DNA of 64,000 bases from Lithospermum erythrorhizon (taxonomy: Eukaryota; Streptophyta; Magnoliopsida; Boraginales; Boraginaceae): the NCBI GenBank assembly GCA_019722365.1, contig JADFUC010002075.1, forward strand, positions 1 through 64,000, in the 5' to 3' direction. Of this stretch, positions 46,479 to 57,054 are shown piece by piece. The notes below the pieces were generated by a model. The model was given only the letters and a program-made list of their open reading frames with translations, made no database searches and was not told where the DNA came from. The position numbers and the translations under genes are program-made. Every line of letters starts with the position of its first letter. Positions within the stretch are counted from its first letter, which is position 1.

Positions 46479-47138
46479 TTAGATAAGTCTGGGGGTTGGC
46501 TTTCCGAGTCTATTGAAAATAGATCCCCTTTGAGTTGAGTTGTAGCTTTTTATGTTTGCCCATAATCTTTGGAAGACAGATTTTTGTTTTTCTTCTCTGT
46601 GGCTTTTGATAAGCATTTCTTTCACTTCGGATGTGCAGTAATTGTTTACCCTCTTGATCAGGACTCGTAGAGGGGGTTTAGGAATATACCCGAGTCCAGC
46701 TGAGATACTTCTGATGGTATGTCCTTTTTGTCGCAGCATCGTTTGTATTTCGTTTAAACCATGCACTTTGTCACCAGTAACTTCTGGTTGTAGCTGTCCC
46801 ATGGATTTGTCTTCCTCGGGATTATGCCCGGCCTTGACCAGGAGATCATAAGATTTTGTCCCCATGGTTCCGTGCTCAATGTTTGGTCCACTCGCTGGTG
46901 GTTTTAAACCCTTTAATAGCATTGAGGCTACTTTATCCAGCTGAGTTAGTAGTAGAGTGAGCCCTTGTAATGCTTTTTTGATTTTATCGTCCTTTCTGGG
47001 AAGGATCAGAGGCTCTGTTTTGGATGTTTCTAAGACTTCTAGCTGTTGGGGCTCAGTTACCTTCTTCCTTTGAAAGTACTTGGCATTTGAGAATTGTGAT
47101 TCTTCGACTGTAAAAGGATTTTCATCAGCCTTAATCAT
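46479..47138 (-). CDS. Gypsy element 2 gag-pol spacer region after protease (partial polyprotein)
   Basis: An open frame of 219 codons continuing the protease frame region of the same element. 'ADENPFTVEESQFSNAKYF' follows the pattern seen after the protease in plant Tat-lineage gypsy polyproteins. It then has a leucine-rich helix ('LQGLTLLLTQLDKVASML'), 'KSYDLLVKAGHNPEEDKSMG', 'LNEIQTMLRQKGH', 'SAGLGYIPKPPLRVLIKRV' and 'GSIFNRLGKPTPRLI'. No catalytic motif is present. A short break (47139-47221) separates it from the protease frame, so one or two indels interrupt the original polyprotein. Confidence 0.65.
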   Translation of the reverse strand: MIKADENPFTVEESQFSNAKYFQRKKVTEPQQLEVLETSKTEPLILPRKDDKIKKALQGLTLLLTQLDKVASMLLKGLKPPASGPNIEHGTMGTKSYDLLVKAGHNPEEDKSMGQLQPEVTGDKVHGLNEIQTMLRQKGHTIRSISAGLGYIPKPPLRVLIKRVNNYCTSEVKEMLIKSHREEKQKSVFQRLWANIKSYNSTQRGSIFNRLGKPTPRLI

Positions 47139-47221
47139 TCTTTCTATGCCACTTTTGCAGTACTTCAGGCATTGATGTAAGGTGGAGGGAACTGCATTGC
47201 TGCTATGGATCCATGGTCTGC

Positions 47222-47932
47222 CTAGTAGTACATTGTATGTGACTCTGGCATCGATCGCATGGAACCAAGACGTGATTCCATTTCTCGTATCGTTGAGTGC
47301 AGGGATACCTTTCCTAAGGCTCGTTGTCCAATTTGATTGAACCCCTGTATCAAGATACGAGACTGTTGTAGTTCATCAGTTGGGATACCTAATAGCTTCA
47401 GCATTTGGAGTGGTAGGATGTTCATGGCTGATCCTCCATTTACCAACATTATGATAATCCTTCTTTCACATATGTAACCAGACACATAAAGAGGTCGGTT
47501 ATGATCAACATCTTCTTGTCGCAGGTCTTCGTCTGTGAAGGTGATGACGAAGGTATGGGGACCGTGAAGGGCTTCTCTGGGCACCTCTTGGTCTTCTGCC
47601 ATGGCTGAGCCTTCTTCTATCTCCGTGTATATATGGCATGATTCGTGATCGGAGTCACTTGAGTAATCTGCCCATGCCTTATCCGGTTCTAGCTTGCTTT
47701 CCCAAAAATCATCTGGTATTTTCACCTCTGTAGGTCGGATAATTGTGAGAGTGGTGTGGTTGGCTGAGACTTTGTCTTCTTCTAGCAGGATTGCCCCCTG
47801 TCGGGCTAAGTCCATCACCTTCTCCTTGAATATGAAACACTTCTCTATAGGATGACAAAGTACTCTGTGGTACTTGCAGCAATCCTTTTTTGTGCTTCGA
47901 TTTGCTTTCTCAGGGCGTTTTGGTTCAGGCAA
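47222..47932 (-). pseudogene. Gypsy element 2 gag C-terminus and aspartic protease, active site altered
   Basis: A frame of 236 codons. Near the start is a knuckle-like 'CKYHRVLCHPIEKCF', a variant of the C-H-C motif after gag. The protease part reads 'VITFTDEDL', 'RPLYVSGYICERRI', then 'MLVNGGSAMNILP' and 'IPTDELQQSRILIQGF'. In this family the active site is D-G-G-S. Here the codon at 47438-47440 (complement) is AAT, giving N-G-G-S, a G-to-A change that should abolish catalysis. After 'QIGQRALGKVSLHSTI' the frame slips and ends within about 40 residues. Tat-type Ty3-gypsy assignment is by motif memory. Confidence 0.8.
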
Positions 47933-47999
47933 CTCTATGAGCTTGACCTTTAGCAGTTTTTCAAATTTCTCTAGAATATCAGAGTCAAAGAATGGGTAT

Positions 48000-48973
48000 T
48001 CCTTGGCTTGTATTTCTTCTAGTGAGAGGCGTTTCTTCTTACGAGGTCAAGACCTCTCTCTATCCTTTTGGTTTTGATGGAAAACTTGGTTGACTTTGAA
48101 GTCACCGCATGTAGGTGCTTTCTTTTTCAACCTAGAAAGTTATCTCTTGCTTCTTTGACTCGTATTTAGCTCTAGAGACCTTATTTGCAAGCTGAGGCGG
48201 TCGATCCTTCTCACTTTTGTTCTGAGATATGGTTAATTCCATATCATGAGCTCTGGTTGATAGCTGCTCGAAGGTTTTGGGTAATATACCCTATATAATA
48301 TATTGCAGGTCCCAGTGTATGCCTTGAATGCACATGTTGATAGCTGATGTTTCTGAAAACTTATCTTTGCATTTAAGGCACATACTTCTCCATAGCTACT
48401 CCGTACGTTTATGAAGTACATTCTGAGGCTACGTCCTTATCTTTACTTGAAGCATTAATTAAACTCATCGTCCTAACCGTTCGTTGGGTCTTTGACGAGC
48501 TAATAATTTGCATTCCAGCTGTGCCCAACTATTAATAGTGGCTGGTTCCAACCACGATTAATGCCGCTCCAGAATGTATTTTCTTTGAGTGATCGAGCAG
48601 TGATTTGGCAAATCGTCCTCGTTGAATTGTAACATTCTTGCATGTCTCAACAAAGTGAGCTATATGCTGTTTGGGATTTCCATCTCCATCAAAGCTTGTT
48701 AGGAATTTGGGAGGTGACGGCCATGAGGCATTTTCGGTGATACATCAGTGGGTGTAGGGAGGCAATATAGGGTATGAGGGTGTGACTCTCCTGATTATCT
48801 TTGATTGCCCCTAATGAACTCCACTGAGTTGTGATTTGTTCCGAGACAAGCGAGATGTATTTGGTAGCCTTTGTTGGTATGCTTTGAGCGTGCTCGAGGC
48901 TTCTTTGTGAGAATGTTTGAAGTGTCTCCGGCGTAATTTTGGAGGAAGTAGGCACTGCGGAGGCTCGGTTCAC
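48000..48973 (-). pseudogene. Gypsy element 2 gag remnant
   Basis: The minus strand carries gag pieces in shifting frames. An N-terminal stretch starts near 48973. 'PKQHIAHFVETC' occurs near 48665-48630, then tryptophan-containing fragments, then short matches to the 'CIQGMHW' and 'KTFEQLSTRAHDM' region near 48300-48230. The order and spacing fit a retrotransposon gag (capsid) of the Ty3-gypsy type. Several indels and stops make it non-functional. Confidence 0.7.
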
Positions 48974-49467
48974 TTAGGCTAACTTAAATTTGTGTTCGAT
49001 GCTCATGATGAAGCTATCTTTCCACCTATATTGGATAATGAATTAGATCTAGCGTTATACTTGTTTGGCTAAGTCCTCGATCACCTTTGTGAGAAAAGCT
49101 ACTTGTTCCTCCAGGGGTATAACTCATGTCATCATTGCTAGCACGTAAGAGTTAGAGGAGTCACTGTGAGACTCCTTTATGGTGGAGCTAGGTGTAGAAC
49201 ACGGTGGATAGTGATGCAGATCCTGCAGTTGGAGTAGGCTCCCAGGCCCCCATGGTATTCAAGTTACGTGTTACACACGAGGTAGAGGAGCATCCTAGGC
49301 AGATTTTAGGCAAATGCGGATCGCTTTGCCTTGTAGTTACTCGTGTTGCTTTTAAAGGCTACGGCGTTGTGAGCCAGAGCTAGAAACCTCAACAGTGTTT
49401 ATGTTTGGAAGCATCTTTACGAGTGAGAATGACGAAGAGTAAATAGTCAGCAGGGGTGCAGAGATTT
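48974..49467 (-). other. Gypsy element 2 untranslated leader
   Basis: Between gag and the 5' LTR on the minus strand. No convincing primer-binding site could be identified next to the LTR end, and nothing codes. Confidence 0.5.
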
Positions 49468-50980
49468 ATGGCAGCGTAGAAATATTTTATTATTTATAAT
49501 GTATGCACACCAATACAATAAAACCCGTTTAGGGAAATCTATCTAGATACAAAAAATATTTATCAAATCAATTGAGATTCGACTATCAATCTATTATTCT
49601 CTAAACGGATTGCTAACTGCTTGAGATGCTGGATTTGGACCTGTTGTAGTCTTGGACTTGAATCTGGACTTGAGTCTTGAATCTGGACTTGAACTTAAGT
49701 TGGGCTCTGGATTGAAATTTGGTTAATGACTGGCGTGTGTTTACATTTGGGTTCGAATTTTTTGTTTGGGCGTTATATGATCTAATTTGGATAAAAGTGC
49801 AGACTGTGTGATCCTAGACTGTATAGAAAACTTAGTCTTGGACTTCTTCTTTGACTTGTATATGGTCCGAGCCGGGGTGCCTTAGCAACTTTGTTCCCGT
49901 ATGACAGTATGGATTTGATCTTGATCTTTGGAATTGAGTCGTGGGACTTAGACTTACTTTCGATATGTGTCTAGCTTGGATGCCTTAGCAGCTTGATCCC
50001 GTACAACTAGACTGAGTTCAGGTGCTTAACAGCTTACTCCTGATCTTCAGGTGCTATCCTGTGTGGATATGCTTATAATTGTCAAGAGAGTCGCCACTTG
50101 TTTTATTCCGTATTTTTTTATGAATAGACTTGGGTTATGCGGTTTATCCTCCTGGTTTACTATAGGAGCCTTTGTAGAAGCTTATCACGTAGAGATTTGA
50201 TTTGTAAGATCTGACTTGATCATATTCTTATCAGTTTTTTGGGTGTTGATCCTAAAATTACTGCATTTATGGAGTGATTCAACCCACCTCTTAATATTAG
50301 GCTCCTATTTTGATTTTGGAGTTGAAGATTTTTTGTGTTCTTCACTGCATTTCACTCAATTTGGAGTGCCTATTTAGGGGTTTAGGTTAAAGATTTGATA
50401 TTTTTCCGGTGGTTTTGTGAGGTGGTTTTTCGCGCGAAAGCAATAAACTTCAAGGTTTTGATACGGAGAAATACCTTGAGGAAATTTGTTTTATGCTAAA
50501 TCCTCTCAGGTGATTTTTGTGCTATGTTTTTTTTTGTGGTAGAGGTTTTGTTGATGATGAATTTCGGCTATAGGGGTGTTTATATAGGCTTTCGGGCTTT
50601 CTCCTGATTGGTTGATAAATGATCACCTGAATTATGATCTTAATTGTTGATTTTGAGGCAAGATCTGTACCGTCGAATATTTTGGAAAGTCCATCTTCTC
50701 CAAGTAACCATATGGGGCGCCTATTTCATGAAGTAATAGGAAGATTCTAGATTTTTTTTAGGTCAAACACATTTACATCTTGACCCCGACATTTCCTTGA
50801 TATATTAAATTCAGCCCCGTAACTTCCGGAAACCCTATTACGACTTTAAAACTATGGTTAATTAATATAAAACCTTTGTTTTAACTTTAATTAATTTCAG
50901 GGGTTTAATTCCCGGGAACCTTTATTATTTACACGTGTTCCATTTTTATTGGAATTTGAATCGAAACCCTAATCGTCACA
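49468..50980 (-). repeat. Gypsy element 2, 5' LTR
   Basis: Read on the minus strand it begins TGTGACGATTAGGG (from 50980) and ends near 'ctacgctgcca' (49468). It has a TATA box 'tatataaa' (complement of 50579-50586), the expected place for the promoter of the element. Its downstream part matches 31052-31928. It includes a simple repeat of 'cttggacttgaatc'-like units (49645-49960). The outer end is supported by the TG start only. Confidence 0.78.
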
Positions 50981-51890
50981 AGTAACTTATACGATCGATT
51001 TCTAATTAATTAATTAAACTAATTCAAATTTAATTAAAATAATTGTTAAATTTCGACGGTCTAGAGGAGCACTTGAGGTTCGACATCCTTAGTGTGCCAG
51101 AAGATGTTGTGACAACTTCCCATGACATCTTTTTTACACTTTTTTTGTTTATTAAAAAATTTGCACTTAGTACTTATGCATCATTAAAACCTTACCCCAC
51201 TTCAGATGCAACTACAAAATTATAACTTGGTCCCAATTATGAAGTGATTTATATCATCATATACTATTCCGATATCCAATTATTTTCAAATCGAATTTGT
51301 CAATTTTTATATCTTGATTGTGGTGAAATACAACCATATTGTCAAAACAGTGTTGTCATGAGTAATACGTATTCATACTAGATTGGTTGAGGGGTACGAA
51401 AACTTGTCAAACGACACTTCAAATGTATATTCCGATGGCCCTAAAATGAATGGTGACATGTCCTTGTTTGCATTTTCAAACCAAATGTTTGCCCCACCAG
51501 GAAAAAGTTACTTCGTTGTCTAGTTCACATTTGCTAGTTAAATGATCTTCTTCGAAAATGTAAAGTTTTTTTAGAAACAAAAACTTTATAAATGGGAACT
51601 ATAATAGAACTTCTACCAGACTGGAAATAGGACAAAATGGTTTCAATATATAGTTTCATAAAGAGTTGATGACTTCGAATATCTCATACTTAGTTTGATA
51701 TTTAATTTAGATTGCATGATTTAAAAAAATAATGATCTATTAATAAACTTTGTATAACTATATCCTCTCATAGATGTGTAGTATTGTAGATTTGTGACGT
51801 ATTGATTGTTTAATTTATCTATCTATCTATATATATATATATATATATTCTCTAGTATTCTTATTTATTTAACTTAAACAAATTATATAA
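50981..51890. other. No gene recognised
   Basis: AT-rich, ending in a compound microsatellite of 'ctat' and 'at' units at about 51815-51850. A 60-codon open frame near 51043 has no recognisable features. Confidence 0.4.
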
Positions 51891-51899
51891 TTTTATATT

Positions 51900-52406
51900 G
51901 GGTTAATGATACGTTCGATCATACATGTTTCAAAACGTTCACTATTCGATCACACATGTTTCAAAATGATCCGTTTGATCACACGTGTTTTAAAAAGTGT
52001 CCCACTTGGTCATTCCGTCAAAATGGACGCTAATTTTGATTTTTTGTAACAAATTAATAGGGTAAAACTATCAAACACTCATTTGTGAGATAATTTTTCA
52101 ATTTTAATAAATTTCGGGACAAAATATTTATCACATCCAAATATTAATCTCAACAAATATTTTATTAAAATTAATAATCTCATCCAAATATTTGCCCCAA
52201 AATTTTAATAGAATTGAAAAATTATCTCAAAAATGAATGTTGGACAATTTTGCCCTGTCAATTTGCCCAAAAACTTAACTTCGACATTTTGGCGGAGCGA
52301 CCAATGAAGTTGCACGAAACATGTGTGTCCAGTGAACCATTTTGAAACGGCATGTGTGATCGAATGAGTGAAACATGTGCTATGTATGATAAGTACTAAA
52401 TAACCC
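51900..52406. mobile_element. Fold-back non-autonomous MULE with 9-bp target duplication
   Basis: A 507-bp element whose two halves are inverted repeats. The left arm from 'gggttaatgatacgttcgat' pairs with the right arm ending 'gataagtactaaataaccc' over roughly 135 bp, and the AT-rich centre ('ttttcaattttaataaat' against 'aattttaatagaattgaaaa') also pairs. It is flanked by the identical 9-mer TTTTATATT at 51891-51899 and 52407-52415. Long terminal repeats plus a 9-bp duplication indicate a Mutator-like element. Each arm contains about three ~30-bp units around 'tcgatcacacatgtttcaaa'. It encodes nothing. Confidence 0.92.
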
Positions 52407-52415
52407 TTTTATATT

Positions 52416-53464
52416 TATGCTAACTTGATCAATTTTCTTATTTTTAGGTGTAGAATTAAATTTTGTTAATAAAAAATCGAGTAACTACACAAGTTGGACA
52501 TAGACGATACTTCCCCAAGATCATAAATCACAAGGATTAGCAGGATATGTATAAGGAATTTTCAGGAGCTTCTCAATCGATTTGGTTTCATTCCACCAAT
52601 ATTGGATGTTTCAATAATTTACAATATTTTATTTTTTGAAAAATATGCAAGGTTCAATTTCTTTGAATTCAAACCCGGGATGTTAGCTTTAAGAGCTTTG
52701 TAAAATTTATATTATCTATAAAAAAAATATTCAAATTCAACCAACCACTATAGTTAGAAGTCAATTTCATTGTAACCAAGAAATCAGGATTGAAGTTACC
52801 TATGAGGCATGGAAGGAGCAATGGTTCGTTCTTTTTTTATTCAGGTGATATCACTTTATAATTTAGTGGAATATATCCTATCAAATTATCATATAATAAG
52901 TCTCGAGTTTGAGTTCTTCCCGGAAAATATTTCATGACACCTTAATTAAACAATCGAATATTAAACAATAAATCGCACCCAACACACAAAAGCAATTGTT
53001 GTTTCCTTTCATGTTGGGATTAATTAAATTAATTGATGATGATTTTCTTAACTTTTTTTTTACAATGACATTCCATTCTTTTTCATTTGAATCCAGTTTT
53101 ATACAATATGTATGTGGAGTGCAGTTATCAATTAATCGAGTGAGAAAATTATTTAACACTTAATATTTCTCTTGCTTGTGTGTAATGCCAATATCACTCA
53201 TAAATTTTAGGTATTTTAACGTTTTCAATGAACAATAAATTAATTGATTAGTTTTGAACGAAAAAATTGTGAAAGAGTACATGACCATAATTAAGTAATT
53301 GTTCATTGATTACTATGTTATGACTTATGAGTATATCTTTATTTTGGGGGTTAATCAGATTTCTGAAGTCGTCGATTTTAATTAAAGAAGGGCAACTAGA
53401 CACTTAGACAGCTACATACATATCCTTATATATATTTTGTTAGGTGGTACTTCACTACAACTCC
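52416..53464. other. No gene recognised
   Basis: AT-rich intergenic DNA, with no domain, RNA or terminal repeat pair that I can support. Confidence 0.4.
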
Positions 53465-56300
53465 CTAATCATTACTTTTTTTTTGCTTTAGCAAAAAAGA
53501 TAATTATATATAACTCATGAAAGATACATCAGCATATGGGACATACCCCGCTGTGGAAGTCACGTCATGGACAACTCATAAGAAAGTAATACAACTCATA
53601 AAACATAAATTGAAACTCCAAAAGCAGCCTCTGAGGGAGGTTCGTCCCCAGTTATGTCAGCTCCCGGTAGTCGAGCCGGTAATAAGCAAGAGGGTAGCGG
53701 GAAAAGGGCCCAAACAACCAGACAAACCTAGAGCCAAAAAGGACAATCCTCCCAAGTAATTGAGCACAACGCTATCAAACCTCAGAAAATGAACTCGTAC
53801 TCTGAAACACAACTAAAACCTGATAATTCGGCGTCGGCCTCTTGCATTTTCTCTCCCCATGTAGCGAGTTCTAGGTCGGTAAATCCCAAACCATAAAAGG
53901 CCTTAGGTACCAGGTAATAAGTACCCCTAAGACTTAATCACCCGAGGATATAGGATCCACAAGACTGACGAAACCAAAAGAAATCTTTGTTTCCCTTAGG
54001 ATTTCCTCCTCCCCAATGTAGTGAGCTTTGGGTCGATAGATCCCAGACCATAAATTCCTTAGGTACCAGGTAACAAGTACCTCAGACTTAATCACTCGGG
54101 GATACAGGAGTTCACGAATACCTAGCACAAATAAACACTAGAGAAACCTGAGTCCCTACCCGAAAAAAGATAGCAAAAGCGAGAACCACCCGGGGGGCCT
54201 CATAGAGACCATCCGCCAACCAACCTTTACCCGATCCGCCCCAAAACCACTAAGACGGCCTTGGAGAGAATACACCCAAGGGGGAGACACCCTGTCATGA
54301 CACAAAATGCAACAAAACACATACGAGGACTAAAGAGGCATACCCCCAATAAGAAAAGAGGTAAAGTATCTAAAAACCATGAACTAGAAATCAAACCTAC
54401 AATTATGGGAATGTGCGCCTTGGCTCGGTAGGTAGCGGTTTCGCTGCGATAAAATCGAGTGAAACCTCCTCGTAGTCATGGGCCAGGCATTTCGAGAGCC
54501 AACCCGGGCGTGTATGCCGTGCGGCAAAGCGTCGTCACGGAAGCGGGCGACCTCTGTCTTCTTTAGTATCCACTTGATTGAGCTATCAATAGTGGACATG
54601 TCCCTCGAATATCGAAGCGATTTCTGTGCCGCTTCCAAAGCTACACACAGCCAGAAGAGCGGTGAAAGAAAAGGTAAATAAACAAAGGAATGACTACCAA
54701 AAAAACAAGAATATCTTCGAGGTCAGTGGGCACGGGTCTTACATATTAGCTTGTCCTGCTTGCGCCCAACCAAACAACAAAGGAATATTTAGGAGGGATA
54801 AAACCCTTCCAAATAGCCGACATCCAAGGCCGCTTGACACGGGCCGTCCGTAGCTTCTCATAAATCAGCTTAGACATCAATTTTCCCCCCACACAACAAC
54901 CCTCCAAGCATGATAACCTCATCGACCCCATGCGTAGCAACCAAAGTGTCCCGAAGGTCACACAAACTCCTCAACAAGAGAGAATCCCTACGACGCTTGA
55001 CATAGTCCCAAATGGATACTCCATTCAGATAATGTCCATGAACCCACAGAACCCAGAGGGATTCAACATCAGAATGCAAAGTCCAAAAGAGCACAAACCA
55101 AAACTGAATTCAGTCGAATATCCTTGAGACCAAAGGCCTAAATCACTTGAGGGGCACAAAATATCTATGAAACTCACGCCGCTTTCTTACCCCCCATAGA
55201 AAGGAAGTACAAAGTGAACTGATCTTAGACACGATAGCAGGAGGAATAGGATAGGCACGAAGCCAAAAACTCTCAACCCTTGGAATCACGAGCTAATCGG
55301 TCGAGCCGGCCAACATAGAAAAGTAAAATGGCTTGGATGTAGTCCACCAGAGAGAGCATCGATGGCGGCAAAAGCGAGCAACATATATAATTTCGAGTTA
55401 AGTGGAATCCCCGGATCTTGAACTTCGGAAAGGTGCCTCCCGAAAACCAACCCGGCTCCCGAGATAGCATCCTGCTTAGATGCTGACTAGATAAATATTG
55501 AACTGCGGGGCTAGCGCAAGTCGAGACTGCGCTCAATGGGATAGCGATCCATCAAAATACCCACCAAAGAAATATCCCCCTAGAGAATAGCGGCGGATCA
55601 TCGGCAAAGGCAATGTAGTGACCCCCGGCTCCCATGGCATCGGATGAAAGCGAGCCAGGCGACGGACGGCTCAGGCGGAGAAAAACAAAAGCGGCGACGC
55701 CGAGGATCCCAGCCGAGCCCGATGACCGGAAAATGACCATGCGACTCTCCATTGTGGGCGAGTTGAGCGTTGGGAAAGACACTCATCACTTTGTAACAAA
55801 ACATCGGAAATCGAAACATAAGGCATTTTCCCCAAGAACTCCCAGGCAGTGGCCAAAGCTGAGGCCTTCCGGAGGGGTCTACATGACAAACACCTAGCGG
55901 AACTCACAGTAACGCTATAGCCCGAGCAATCTCACAGGCCAAGAAAACATCATCAACCAAACTCAGACTGACAAGCTGCAAAAACCATACGGTAGAGGCT
56001 AGGAAGGGAGGCACCTCATACGGTTTGCGAATTTTGTGATGATCTTATAAACCACGATATACTTGATAAAGAATGCATGGCGAATCTAAATCGACTTGAA
56101 TAAACGAGATAGTATGATTAAATTTTCAAGCAACCTACGTAGTATAGAACTCGAACGGCTACGACGCGTCCTCTCAACGGTATCCCAGTGAGCCTTAAAA
56201 AAGGCCGCAGTAAACCCATCGGACCGGGGAGCCACTTTCGTCCCCATTATCAAACAAAGCCTTTAGCGGATCTCCCTCGTGGCTTGGAGGCGGCCAAGGG
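53465..56300 (-). mobile_element. 5'-truncated LINE (L1-type), minus strand
   Basis: Non-LTR retrotransposon remnant. On the minus strand the reverse transcriptase begins with 'DGFTAAFFKAHWDTV' near 56225 and 'YKIITKFANRM' near 56050. An 'AFADD' type motif appears near 55610, 'WVLWVHGHYL' near 55040, the zf-RVT region 'PPKYSFVVWL' near 54770, and 'MSTIDSSIKWIL' near 54600. The frame shifts often. The endonuclease domain expected upstream is absent, so the 5' end is truncated at about 56300, where MULE-like sequence starts. A T run at 53475-53483 would be the poly-A tail on the coding strand. Confidence 0.85.
53856..54116 (-). repeat. Tandem duplication in the LINE 3' region
   Basis: Two copies about 156 bp apart share 'atgtag(c/t)gag(t/c)t', 'aaaccataaa' or 'agaccataaa', 'ccttaggtaccaggtaa', 'aagtacc' and 'agacttaatcac(c/t)cg'. 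They lie between the last protein motif and the tail, in the 3' untranslated part. Confidence 0.75.
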
Positions 56301-57054
56301 CGCCACTGAACTATTACTTAATTTTTCTTTGGTCCACTGAACTTTCTATCTTTGTCAGGGCGTACAAGCTTTTCTTCGTGTCTAGGCACCGTGGCGCTAT
56401 TTTGACACTAAAATACGTGAAATGTCTATGTTACCCCTAAAACTGTTCTGTGGCCATTGTGTACCCTACAGTATATTTGAGATACCCAGAATTACTACAA
56501 AATCAAACCCGCTATTTCCGCTCTTAACAAATACATTATACCGTTTTCTATCCTAATTCCGCTTTTGTTAATCCCAATTGATTTAAAAACCACTTTTAAA
56601 TGCTCTAAAACTTCCAAAACTCCTGATTCCCTAATCAACCAAACATGACAATCAATGGCGTGAAAGAGACATTCTAAAAGAGCTGAAGAAGAAGAAGTTG
56701 ATGAATTTTACGAGGATGGATTTTTCGAGGAAGAAGAACCCGAACCATTTTGGAGAGAAGGAGTCCCTTTACTATTTGCCCTAGAGGTATGGTAAGTTTT
56801 TGTACAGGTGTCTTCGGGATGGTTCAATTTCTTGATTTTAGTACTTCAGAAACATGCGTTTCTGAGGAGGGCTTGAGTTAGCCTTGATAAAATTAAGGAG
56901 GTGGAGGTTTAAGAAGTTTTAGTGCCCATAAAATTATTGTATTAGAATTGGATTTGGGTTAGGTACTTAGTCTATTGTGAGCGGTAGTGACTCTGTGATA
57001 TAGACCCGATGTGTGCGTTGAGGTAGATGGGGCTGACATGGATTTGTTTTTTGT
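56301..57054 (+). other. Probable left end and leader of MULE 2, no gene recognised
   Basis: 56309-56480 repeats the phrase 'ccactgaact' and ends with 'tatgttacccctaaaa', a style seen at MULE ends. No opposite end is available because copia B interrupts the element. 56640-56800 encodes short acidic runs (gaa/gat repeats) that could be the start of the transposase, but frames are broken. Confidence 0.4.

Noticed and set aside
53517..53759. 80-codon open frame with a lysine/proline-rich end
   Set aside because: It lies on the opposite strand to the LINE, in its 3' untranslated part, with no recognisable domain.
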